A stretch of DNA of 17,242 bases from Candidatus Microgenomates bacterium (GCA_016782545.1 JADHYG010000019.1:1-17242), one strand, 5' to 3'. Counted from the first letter of the stretch, positions 1-6,652 are shown. Notes: a model not told the origin generated them from the letters alone. Numbers and translations are program-made.

Positions 1-2
1 TA

Positions 3-836
3 GCCTCAATTTTATTTTGTCTTTTTAATCCTTATGGAATTGGTGTTTATACGCAGCCTTTAAAAATGATGACTACTCCGGCAATCTTTAAAAATATTAC
101 TGACTGGCAGCCATTAAGTGCCCATCCGACTGCTCTTTTAATTGGTTTAGTTTTTGTTTTTCTTGTTTTTTTGTTTAAAAATATAATTTCCCAAAAAGAT
201 CAATTTTTATTTTTTTGTATGTTTTTCTTAGCTGTTTTCAGCTCGCGTTTTTTTCTAATGGTTGTTTTTATTACTTTGCCATTATTAGTGGTCATGCTTA
301 ATTTTATTAAAAACAAGTCATGGTTTAGAAAAGCGATTAAATCTCCTCTGGTTCTACTTTCCTTGACAATCTTTTTTTTAAGTATTTTTTTAAAGCAATC
401 ATTTCAAATATTAGAAATGGTTTGGGTATATCAATCAATGGAAAATTATGCTTCAAGTCTTAATCCACCAATTCCTTATCAAGCAATTGAATTTATTAAA
501 GAAAAGAATCTTTCCAAAAAAATGTTAAATGATTATAATTGGGGAAGTTTTCTTTTGTGGCAATTGCCAGAAAGAAAAATATTTGTTGATGGCAGGATGG
601 ATACTTTTGTCATTCAAGGCAAGCCCTTTTTAGAAGATTATTTGCCGATAATATTTGCTGAAAAAGGTTGGAAACAGCTCTTGGAAAAATATGAAATTGA
701 AGTTATTTTTCTTGAAAAAAAATTTCCTCTGGCTAAAATTCTGCCGCTTTTACCTGAATGGAAAAAAGTCTATGAAGATGAGATGGCAGTGATTTTGACA
801 AGAAATAAAAGAGATGATAAAATGTTGACTTATTGA
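3..836 (+). CDS. Multi-pass membrane protein, C-terminal part (5' end outside the window)
   Basis: The reading frame is open from the first bases of the window, so the Met at 66 is probably internal and the start lies upstream. About 277 residues are visible. An Asn-Pro-Tyr-Gly stretch comes first, then an Ile-Thr-Asp-Trp-Gln-Pro motif, then three hydrophobic segments (about residues 45-60, 68-100 and 115-130 of the visible part). A soluble tail follows, containing NDYNWGSFLLWQLPERKIFV and then DGRMD. This order resembles a family of large bacterial membrane proteins usually annotated as hypothetical or as glycosyltransferase-39/PMT-like, whose tail lies outside the membrane. The exact reaction cannot be read from this part. 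The last codons overlap the promoter of the next operon. It ends in TGA. Confidence 0.75.
   Translation, partial: ASILFCLFNPYGIGVYTQPLKMMTTPAIFKNITDWQPLSAHPTALLIGLVFVFLVFLFKNIISQKDQFLFFCMFFLAVFSSRFFLMVVFITLPLLVVMLNFIKNKSWFRKAIKSPLVLLSLTIFFLSIFLKQSFQILEMVWVYQSMENYASSLNPPIPYQAIEFIKEKNLSKKMLNDYNWGSFLLWQLPERKIFVDGRMDTFVIQGKPFLEDYLPIIFAEKGWKQLLEKYEIEVIFLEKKFPLAKILPLLPEWKKVYEDEMAVILTRNKRDDKMLTY
795..823 (+). promoter_or_regulatory. Sigma-70-type promoter of the T-box operon
   Basis: A perfect -35 box TTGACA (795-800) is followed after exactly 17 bases by the -10 box TAAAAT (818-823), which also carries the extended -10 TG (815-816). Transcription should start near 830, giving a leader of about 245 bases before the phosphatase gene. 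The promoter lies inside the 3' end of the upstream membrane-protein gene. Confidence 0.8.
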
Positions 837-1075
837 TAATTAATTAAAAGCGTTTGGATGCCGAACTTTCCCTCGGCAGAGCTGATTAGGGAAAACATGA
901 AGACATGGTTAACCTAATCCGGGTGCGCCCGTTACAGCGTCAGTAGAGTTTGTCATCCTGATTTTAGGATAAAGAACTCTCAGAGTCGCGGCAGGTGACT
1001 GTCGAGAAAATCAAGGTGGCACCACGAAGCTTTACGCCTTCGTCCTTTTTTATCAAAGGAAGGAGGTGTTTTTTA
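830..1075 (+). promoter_or_regulatory. T-box riboswitch leader, probably tRNA-Ser specific
   Basis: The 3' part is a textbook T-box. AAGG (1013-1016) pairs with CCTT (1044-1047) and ACGAAG (1024-1029) pairs with CTTCGT (1038-1043), leaving the 7-base bulge TGGCACC (1017-1023). The variable base of TGGN is C, which fits a tRNA with discriminator G, as tRNA-Ser has. A competing helix pairs 1037-1048 with 1055-1066 (11 of 12 positions) and buries the Shine-Dalgarno AAGGAGG; it is followed by a T run, so it could also terminate transcription. Upstream, a short stem at 937-989 has AGTA (942-945) opposite TCAGA (980-984), exposing UCA, a Ser codon, as candidate specifier. A hairpin at 988-1004 sits where stem III is expected. 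Further hairpins lie at 860-877, 887-919 and 920-931. The downstream serS agrees with serine sensing. The T-box core is firm; the Stem I fold is inference. Confidence 0.87.
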
Positions 1076-1708
1076 ATGGCTTTGTTTTTTTTGATTCGTC
1101 ATGGCGAATCAATTGCCAATAGAAATGGTATTTATCAAGGTCAAAGTTATGATACTGATCTTTCTTTTCTTGGTATAAAACAAGCAGAAGCTTTAGCCAA
1201 GAGATTGAAAAAATTTCAAGTAGATAAGATTTTAACTAGTCCACTAAAAAGAACACTTCAAACTGCTCAGATCATTGCAGAAGAATGTAAAACTTCATTA
1301 ATAATAGATCAAGGTCTTATGGAAACAAATCATGGTTTATGGGAAGGGAAAAGCATTGATGAGGTAAAAACAAATTATCCTGAGATTTTTAATTCATGGC
1401 AAAAAACTCCATCAAAAACTATTTTTCCTCAAGGAGAGTCTTTTCTTAATACAGCCAGAAGAGTGAAAAAATGGTTAAAGAATAATAAAGAATTAGAAGG
1501 AAAGATAGTTGTGGTTGCTCATGACAATATCTTAAGAATTATTTTTTCTGAAGTTTTAGGCTTTCCGCTTGATAAAATTTGGGCCATATCTTTAGATCAA
1601 GCGGCTATTTCTATAGTTTCTTTTGAAGATGAAGCCAGACTTCTTTGTTTAAATGATTCAAACCACTTAAACAAGCTGAAGAGCAATATTGATAAACAAG
1701 CTCTTTAG
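1076..1708 (+). CDS. Histidine phosphatase superfamily protein (phosphoglycerate mutase-like)
   Basis: A 210-residue protein starting with the superfamily signature LIRHGES. H9 is the expected phospho-acceptor, with R8, R59 (in TSPLKRT), E83 (in METNHGLWEG) and H149 (in VVAHDN) completing the usual active site. Length and motifs fit the small cofactor-independent phosphatases rather than a longer dPGM. The start at 1076 is chosen because AAGGAGG (1060-1066) lies 9 bases upstream; a longer frame from 995 would run through the T-box core. It is the first gene after the tRNA-Ser T-box and is followed 35 bases later by serS. Some members of this superfamily are metal-independent phosphoserine phosphatases, and the context makes that role plausible here. 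Other possibilities are a broad-specificity phosphatase or an alpha-ribazole-phosphatase-like enzyme. Family is certain, substrate is not. Confidence 0.9.
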   Translation: MALFFLIRHGESIANRNGIYQGQSYDTDLSFLGIKQAEALAKRLKKFQVDKILTSPLKRTLQTAQIIAEECKTSLIIDQGLMETNHGLWEGKSIDEVKTNYPEIFNSWQKTPSKTIFPQGESFLNTARRVKKWLKNNKELEGKIVVVAHDNILRIIFSEVLGFPLDKIWAISLDQAAISIVSFEDEARLLCLNDSNHLNKLKSNIDKQAL

Positions 1709-1726
1709 TGTTATCATAATATTGCT
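1682..1726 (+). other. Hairpin at the phosphatase-serS junction
   Basis: AGCAATATT plus GATAA (1682-1695) is complementary to TTATC plus AATATTGCT (1711-1726) with a two-base bulge, giving about 14 pairs around a 15-base loop that contains the phosphatase stop codon. There is no T run, so it is not an obvious terminator. It may be an mRNA processing or stability element between the two cistrons. Confidence 0.45.
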
Positions 1727-1743
1727 TTAGATAAGGAGAATTC

Positions 1744-3000
1744 ATGCTAGACATCAAATTCATCAGAGAAAATCTGAAAGAAGTAAAAGAAATGCTGGAA
1801 AAAAGGCATTTTAAAATAGAGGTTGAACGCCTTCTTTCTTTGGGTGCTAAAAAAACTTCTTTTTTGCAGAAAATCGAGCTTTTAAGAGCTGAACGAAACA
1901 AGGTCAGCAAAAAGCCAACTTCAGAAAACAAGAAAAGAGGTAAAGAAATTAAAAGTGAGTTGAAAATTTTAGAACCTCAGTTAAAAAACATCGCTCAAGA
2001 TTTACAAACTACTTTATGGGAGCTGCCAAATATGGTTCATCCCGATGCGCCAGTTGGTAAAGACGAATCAGAAAATGTGGTTGTTCGTCAATGGAAAGAA
2101 CCAATAAAGTTTGATTTTGAACCTTTAGATCATTTAGAGATTGGTAAAAATCTTGACTTGATTGATTTTGAAAGAGGGGCAAAAGTTTCCGGCAGTCAAT
2201 TTTATTACTTTAAAAATGATGCTGTTTTATTAAGTTTTTCTTTAATGCGGTTTGCTTTAGATTGTCTTTCAAAAAAAGGTTTTGTTTTAATAAAACCGCC
2301 AGAATTAGTGAAAACTGGAGTTTTAGATGGAACCGGTTATAATCCTCGTGGTTCAGAAACCCAGCTTTATAAAATTGAAAATCAAGACTTGGGGTTAATT
2401 GCGACATCAGAAATTGCTGTTGCTGGTTATTTAATGGATGAAATCATTTTTGAAAAAGACCTGCCTTTAAAATTTGCTGGTTATTCTCATTGTTTTCGCA
2501 CCGAAGCTGGTGGTTATGGTCGTTATTCTAAAGGGCTTTATCGAATTCATGAATTTTCTAAAGCAGAAATGTTTATTTTTTGTCTTCCATCTCAATCAGA
2601 GAAAATGCATCAATTGCTTTTAGAAACCGAGGAAGAAATTTTTCAACAACTTGAAATTCCTTATCGAGTCGTAGAAATGTGTAGTGGTGATTTGGGTGCG
2701 GCTGCTTATAGAAAGTTTGACCTTGAGGCTTGGATGCCGAGTCGTCCGCCAGCTGGCGGATGGGGAGAAGTAACTTCAACTTCAAATTGTACTGCTTATC
2801 AATCAAGAAGATTAAATATTAAATATCGAAAAAAAGACGGTCAGCTTGATTATCTTCACACTTTAAATGGCACCGCCATTGCTGATTCTCGAACAATAAT
2901 TGCTATTTTAGAAAACTTTCAACAAAAAGATGGTTCTGTGATAGTGCCAGAGGTTTTAAGAAAATATCTAGGCAAAGGTAAAATAACAGGATTAGTTTAA
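1744..3000 (+). CDS. serS: Serine--tRNA ligase (seryl-tRNA synthetase)
   Basis: A 418-residue protein, normal length for bacterial SerRS. It charges tRNA-Ser with serine in the cytoplasm. Residues 1-100 form the N-terminal helical arm that binds the long variable arm of tRNA-Ser. The class II core follows: motif 2 around R252 (FRTEAGGYGRY then KGLYRIHEF) and motif 3 around R383 (GTAIADSRTIIAILENF) before the conserved end DGSVIVPEVLRKYLG. The start is fixed by AAGGAGA (1733-1739) and the usual MLDIKFIREN opening. It is the second gene of the T-box operon. One oddity: between motifs 2 and 3, where many SerRS proteins read a short Ser-Arg-Gly turn before GEVTS, this one reads SRPPAGGWGEVTS, and the extra residues are encoded by a 16-bp perfect palindrome (2745-2760). 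Confidence 0.98.
   Translation: MLDIKFIRENLKEVKEMLEKRHFKIEVERLLSLGAKKTSFLQKIELLRAERNKVSKKPTSENKKRGKEIKSELKILEPQLKNIAQDLQTTLWELPNMVHPDAPVGKDESENVVVRQWKEPIKFDFEPLDHLEIGKNLDLIDFERGAKVSGSQFYYFKNDAVLLSFSLMRFALDCLSKKGFVLIKPPELVKTGVLDGTGYNPRGSETQLYKIENQDLGLIATSEIAVAGYLMDEIIFEKDLPLKFAGYSHCFRTEAGGYGRYSKGLYRIHEFSKAEMFIFCLPSQSEKMHQLLLETEEEIFQQLEIPYRVVEMCSGDLGAAAYRKFDLEAWMPSRPPAGGWGEVTSTSNCTAYQSRRLNIKYRKKDGQLDYLHTLNGTAIADSRTIIAILENFQQKDGSVIVPEVLRKYLGKGKITGLV
2745..2760. repeat. 16-bp perfect palindrome inside serS
   Basis: TCCGCCAGCTGGCGGA is self-complementary over all 16 bases. It encodes most of RPPAGG (residues 334-339) in a surface turn where other SerRS proteins are shorter. It is far more GC-rich than the surrounding gene, which suggests an in-frame inserted element. 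Confidence 0.7.
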
Positions 3001-3012
3001 AACAACATCTAT

Positions 3013-3072
3013 TTGTCATTCCGGATCTAATCCGGAATCTATATAGATTCTGAATTGAATTCAGAATGACAA
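3013..3072. repeat. 60-bp cloverleaf-like palindromic repeat
   Basis: TTGTCATTC (3013-3021) and GAATGACAA (3064-3072) form a 9-bp outer stem. Inside are three smaller arms: CGGAT/ATCCG with a CTA loop, GAATCT/AGATTC around ATAT, and TGAATT/AATTCA. The whole 60 bp folds as a cloverleaf on either strand. It lies between serS and the spermidine-synthase-like gene and resembles dispersed GTCATTC-type repeats of other bacteria. No run of T follows it, so terminator function is not clear. Confidence 0.7.
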
Positions 3073-3094
3073 GGATATTAGAAAATTAGAGCAA

Positions 3095-3745
3095 GTGAAA
3101 TTTTTTTCTTTTTTCTTCCCCAAAATCATTCATAAAGAAACTTCTTTAATTAACGGAGAAATTGAAGTGGTGGAGCAGTTTGGGCAAAGATCAATTCGAG
3201 TTGAAAATCTAGAACAATCCGGCCCAATGGTAGAAAAGATTTGGGAAAAAGCTCTTTCAACAATTAACAATGAACAATCAACAATTAACAATATTTTAAT
3301 TTTAGGTCTAGGTGGTGGATCAGTTGTTAAAATAATCAATAAAAAATATCCAGAGACTCAAATTCTTGGTATTGATATTGACTCAGCAATTGTTGAGTTA
3401 GGGAAAAAATATTTTAGTCTTTCAGAATACAAAAATCTTGAAATAAAAATTGCTGATGCTTTCAAATGGATGCAAAAGTCTGGTAGTTCGAACTACCAGA
3501 CTAAATACGATTTAATTTTGGTTGATCTTTATTTAGGAAGAAAAATACCAAAGAAAATGATGACGGAAGAATTTTTAAAAAAGATTAAAAGCTTGTTGTT
3601 TAAAAATGGCCTGGTGATTTTTAATTTTTTAAGAACAAAAGAAAAAAAGCTTGAGTTTCAAGAATTTCTTAAGAAATTAAAAAAAGTATATGGCGATATT
3701 AAAATCATAAAACCAGTCGTCAATTATCTCCTCATCTGTCGATGA
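3095..3745 (+). CDS. Spermidine synthase-like SAM-dependent methyltransferase-fold protein
   Basis: A 216-residue protein starting at GTG. It has the Rossmann-fold motifs of the spermidine synthase/class I methyltransferase superfamily: ILILGLGGGSVVKII for the nucleotide-binding loop (about 67-81), ILGIDIDS with the acidic residue after strand 2, KIADAFKWM, and YDLILVDLYLG. It is shorter than typical polyamine synthases (about 280 residues) and the substrate cannot be assigned; it may bind S-adenosylmethionine or decarboxylated SAM. Two odd inserts interrupt the fold: a 7-residue repeat giving STINNEQSTINN (about residues 55-66) and a palindrome-encoded KSGSSNYQT (128-136). The Shine-Dalgarno is weak. 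It ends in TGA 25 bases before secA. Family confident, function unknown. Confidence 0.82.
   Translation: MKFFSFFFPKIIHKETSLINGEIEVVEQFGQRSIRVENLEQSGPMVEKIWEKALSTINNEQSTINNILILGLGGGSVVKIINKKYPETQILGIDIDSAIVELGKKYFSLSEYKNLEIKIADAFKWMQKSGSSNYQTKYDLILVDLYLGRKIPKKMMTEEFLKKIKSLLFKNGLVIFNFLRTKEKKLEFQEFLKKLKKVYGDIKIIKPVVNYLLICR
3257..3292. repeat. In-frame direct repeat within the methyltransferase-like gene
   Basis: TCAACAATTAACAAT occurs at 3257-3271 and again at 3278-3292, a period of 21 bases. The reading frame is kept, giving STINN twice with EQ between. It lies just before the first conserved strand, where a linker is expected. Confidence 0.7.
3477..3502. repeat. 26-bp perfect palindrome inside the methyltransferase-like gene
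   Basis: The half-site AGTCTGGTAGTTC (3477-3489) is followed directly by its exact reverse complement (3490-3502). It encodes the hydrophilic stretch KSGSSNYQT between KWMQ and KYDLILVD, a loop before a conserved strand. This looks like an inserted palindromic element that kept the frame. Confidence 0.8.
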
Positions 3746-3751
3746 TATAGA

Positions 3752-3760
3752 TGATATAAT
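3752..3760 (+). promoter_or_regulatory. Extended -10 promoter element before secA
   Basis: TGATATAAT carries an extended -10 TG and a perfect TATAAT (3755-3760), only 10 bases before the secA ATG. No good -35 box is seen at 17 bases upstream. Transcription from here would start within a few bases of the ATG and give a leaderless or nearly leaderless mRNA. Confidence 0.5.
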
Positions 3761-3770
3761 AGGAAAGCAT

Positions 3771-6542
3771 ATGTTTAAATTCTTATCAAAATTCCTAGAC
3801 TCCAATGAAAAAGCCTTGGGACGATTAAAGCCTTTTTTAGAAAAAGTCAATTCTTTAAAAGAAGAAACCAAAGCTTTAAAAGACGCGCAGTTTAAAGAAA
3901 AAACAGCTGAATTTAAAATCAGACTTTCCAAAGGTGAAACCTTAGACGAAATTTTACCTGAAGCTTTTGCTTTAATCCGTGAAGCCGCTTTTAGAACCAT
4001 TGGCGAGCGGCCATATGATGTTCAGGTCTTAGCGGCTATTGCCATGCATAAAGGCATGGTAGTTGAGCAAAGAACAGGTGAAGGAAAAACTTTGTCAGCC
4101 TCAATGCCTCTTTATTTAAATTCTTTAACAGGAAAAGGAGTTCATTTAGTTACGGTCAATGATTATCTAGCCAAAGTTGGCTGCGGCTGGATGGGGCCGG
4201 TTTTTCATTTTCTGGGTATGAATACGGCGGCCATCATTCACGATCAATCCGTTCTTTATGATCCTAAACAAAAAGATGAAGATGCTCAAGATTGGCGATT
4301 AAATTTTTTGCATCCTATTTCTCGAAAACAAGCTTATGAGGCTGATGTTACTTACGGCATTAATTCTGAGTTTGGTTTTGATTATCTTCGTGATAACATG
4401 GTCTCCGATCTTTCCCGGATTAATCAAAAAGAACATCATTTTGCCATTGTTGATGAGGTTGATTCGGTTTTAATTGACGAAGCAAGAACGCCTCATATTA
4501 TTTCTGCGCCGGACATGAAGCCAACCGAGAAATATTATCAATTTGCTAAGCTGGTTGGCAAGCTCAATCCATCAGTTGATTATGAAGTTGATGAGAAATT
4601 AAGAGCGGCTTCTTTAACAGAGCATGGTATTTTAAAAATTGAAAAAATACTGGGTTTCCCCAATCTTTATGAAAAAGATTTTGAAACGATTCATTTAATT
4701 GAGGCGGCTCTTAAAGCAAAGACTTTATTTAAACGAAACAAAGATTATATTGTCAAAGAAAATCAGGTTATTATTGTTGATGAATTTACGGGTAGATTAT
4801 TGCATGGCCGTCGTTTTTCAGAAGGAATTCATCAATCAATCGAAGCAAAAGAGGATGTAAAAATTCAACAGGAGTCAAAAACCTTAGCCACTGTTTCTTT
4901 GCAAAATTACTTTAGAGGATATGAAAAATTAGCCGGCATGACCGGCACCGCGGCCACTGAAGCTGAGGAATTTCATCGTATTTATGAACTTGAAGTGGTT
5001 GTTATTCCTACTCATAGGCCTTTGGTAAGAAAAGATCATGCCGATGTTGTTTATAAAACTATGCGAGCCAAATATGGAGCGGTGGCTCAAGAGATTGAAG
5101 AACATTACAAAATCGGCCAGCCGGTTTTAGTCGGTACCACTTCAATTGAAAATAATGAGATTGTTTCTCAGCTTCTTTCCAGAAAAGGCATTAAGCATCA
5201 ACTTCTAAATGCTAAGCATCATGAGAAAGAGGCAGAGATTATTTCTCAAGCAGGCAAAAAAGGCGAGATAACGGTCGCCACCAATATGGCTGGTCGGGGA
5301 GTAGATATTATTTTAGGAGGGGCGCCGCCAAATAAATATACATCTAAAGACAAGAAAAAATACCAGCAAGAACGAAAAGAATGGCAAAAAGCCCATGATC
5401 AAGTTGTTGAATTAGGCGGTCTTCATGTTCTTGGCACAGAAAGACATGAATCAAGAAGAATTGACAATCAATTGCGGGGACGATCCGGCCGCCAAGGCGA
5501 CCCTGGTTCTTCGCGTTTTTTTGTTTCTTTAGAAGATGAGATTATGAGAATTTTTGGCGGTGAGCAGGTGATGAATTTGATGACCCGTTTTAAAATGCCT
5601 GAAGATATTCCTTTAGAACACATGATGGTTTCCAAAGCCATTGAGCAGGCGCAGATTAAAGTTGAAGGTTTTCATTTTGACAGTCGGCGTCATTTGGTTG
5701 AATATGATGATGTTTTAAATAAACAAAGAGAGATAATTTATAAAAAAAGAAAGATCTTTTTAAAAGGAGAGGGATTAAAAGAAGGAATTTTAGAAAGAAT
5801 TAAAAGGGAGATTGGCAATGTTGTCAATGTTTTTGAAGCCGAAGGATTTACTGAGAAAGAAAAAGAAAAAATTATTAGAGAGTTTACTGCCATTATTCCT
5901 TTAGATAATCAGGGGAAAAATGGATTGGTTAAAAATCTAAAAACTAAAGAAAAAGAAGAAATAGTTGAATATTTAGTTGGTTTTAGCCAAAAGTTTTATG
6001 ATAAAAAAGAAAAAGAAGTCAGTCCTGAGGTAATGAGACAGATTGAAAGATGGGTGACTTTATCAACCATTGATGAGTTTTGGATGGACCATTTAACGGC
6101 TCTTAGTGATTTGCGGGAAGGAATTGGTCTGCGCGGCTATGCGCAAAGAGATCCGTTATTGGAATATAAAAATGAGGCTTATTCTATGTTTGAGCGTCTG
6201 GTGAGTTCAATTGACTATCAAATTACGCACCGGATTTTTAAAGTCCATGTTGCTCAACAGCCAAAACAAACTGCTTTACAGCAGGCGGCCAGACACGCTG
6301 TTGCTCAAGCGGCTGGTCAAGGAGGAAGAGCTGTTCAACGCCAATTTGGAGTAGTTAGACAAGTTAAAAAAATCGGCCGCAACGACCCATGCCCCTGCGG
6401 TTCAGGAAAGAAAATCAAAAAATGTCATTTAGGCAAACAGCCTGAAACCGAAAAAGAAAAACGCCTTTTTGCTCTTTACTTTTCCGACCCACAAAAATGG
6501 CAAAAAGAAACAGGAATTAAACTAAAAGAGAAGAAATATTGA
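3771..6542 (+). CDS. secA: Preprotein translocase ATPase SecA
   Basis: A 923-residue protein, normal SecA length. It is the cytoplasmic motor that pushes unfolded preproteins through SecYEG using ATP. Walker A is RTGEGKT (101-107), the DEAD-like Walker B is DEVDS (228-232), and the second ATPase fold carries TNMAGRGVDIILGG (about 503-516) and LRGRSGRQGDPGSSRFF (about 569-585). The C-terminal SEC-C zinc motif CPCGSGKKIKKCH (874-886) is intact. After it come about 37 extra charged residues, where many SecA proteins end soon after the motif. The start at 3771 has AGGAAAG (3761-3767) just upstream and a TATAAT 10 bases before it, so this gene may have its own promoter. It ends in TGA and is followed by hairpins and a palindromic repeat. 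Confidence 0.99.
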   Translation: MFKFLSKFLDSNEKALGRLKPFLEKVNSLKEETKALKDAQFKEKTAEFKIRLSKGETLDEILPEAFALIREAAFRTIGERPYDVQVLAAIAMHKGMVVEQRTGEGKTLSASMPLYLNSLTGKGVHLVTVNDYLAKVGCGWMGPVFHFLGMNTAAIIHDQSVLYDPKQKDEDAQDWRLNFLHPISRKQAYEADVTYGINSEFGFDYLRDNMVSDLSRINQKEHHFAIVDEVDSVLIDEARTPHIISAPDMKPTEKYYQFAKLVGKLNPSVDYEVDEKLRAASLTEHGILKIEKILGFPNLYEKDFETIHLIEAALKAKTLFKRNKDYIVKENQVIIVDEFTGRLLHGRRFSEGIHQSIEAKEDVKIQQESKTLATVSLQNYFRGYEKLAGMTGTAATEAEEFHRIYELEVVVIPTHRPLVRKDHADVVYKTMRAKYGAVAQEIEEHYKIGQPVLVGTTSIENNEIVSQLLSRKGIKHQLLNAKHHEKEAEIISQAGKKGEITVATNMAGRGVDIILGGAPPNKYTSKDKKKYQQERKEWQKAHDQVVELGGLHVLGTERHESRRIDNQLRGRSGRQGDPGSSRFFVSLEDEIMRIFGGEQVMNLMTRFKMPEDIPLEHMMVSKAIEQAQIKVEGFHFDSRRHLVEYDDVLNKQREIIYKKRKIFLKGEGLKEGILERIKREIGNVVNVFEAEGFTEKEKEKIIREFTAIIPLDNQGKNGLVKNLKTKEKEEIVEYLVGFSQKFYDKKEKEVSPEVMRQIERWVTLSTIDEFWMDHLTALSDLREGIGLRGYAQRDPLLEYKNEAYSMFERLVSSIDYQITHRIFKVHVAQQPKQTALQQAARHAVAQAAGQGGRAVQRQFGVVRQVKKIGRNDPCPCGSGKKIKKCHLGKQPETEKEKRLFALYFSDPQKWQKETGIKLKEKKY

Positions 6543-6544
6543 AT

Positions 6545-6576
6545 ACACCTTCAAGGTGTCTTCCCCTTGACACCTT
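6545..6576 (+). other. Alternating hairpins after secA
   Basis: ACACCTT (6545-6551), AAGGTGTC (6553-6560) and GACACCTT (6569-6576) are mutually complementary, so the middle arm can pair with either neighbour: 7 bp around one base, or 8 bp around TTCCCCTT. No T run follows directly. It may slow polymerase or protect the 3' end of secA mRNA. Confidence 0.5.
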
Positions 6577-6604
6577 GGGAATATTGTTTTAAGTTCTTTC
6601 AGTT

Positions 6605-6652
6605 TAGCCATACGTTTTGATGATGCGATCGCATCATGTTTGCGTATGGCTA
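6605..6652. repeat. 48-bp palindromic repeat, copy 1 (GCGATCGC core), likely terminator
   Basis: TAGCCATACG (6605-6614) and CGTATGGCTA (6643-6652) form a perfect 10-bp outer stem, with TGATGCGATCGCATCA as a perfect inner palindrome. On the + strand the outer stem is followed by TTTTTT (6653-6658), so it can end secA transcription. On the minus strand it supplies the last codons (encoding SHTQT) and the TGA stop of the inositol-monophosphatase gene. It matches copy 2 (8002-8049) at all but two positions. Confidence 0.8.

Noticed and set aside
860..931. tRNA-like gene in the hairpins before serS
   Set aside because: The hairpins do not form a 7-bp acceptor stem, a T-arm or an anticodon arm in the proper order. 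They fit better as the 5' part of the T-box leader.
995..1075. N-terminal extension of the phosphatase from GTG at 995
   Set aside because: These 27 codons run through the T-box core and the Shine-Dalgarno. The ATG at 1076 has ideal spacing and begins at the family's conserved first strand.
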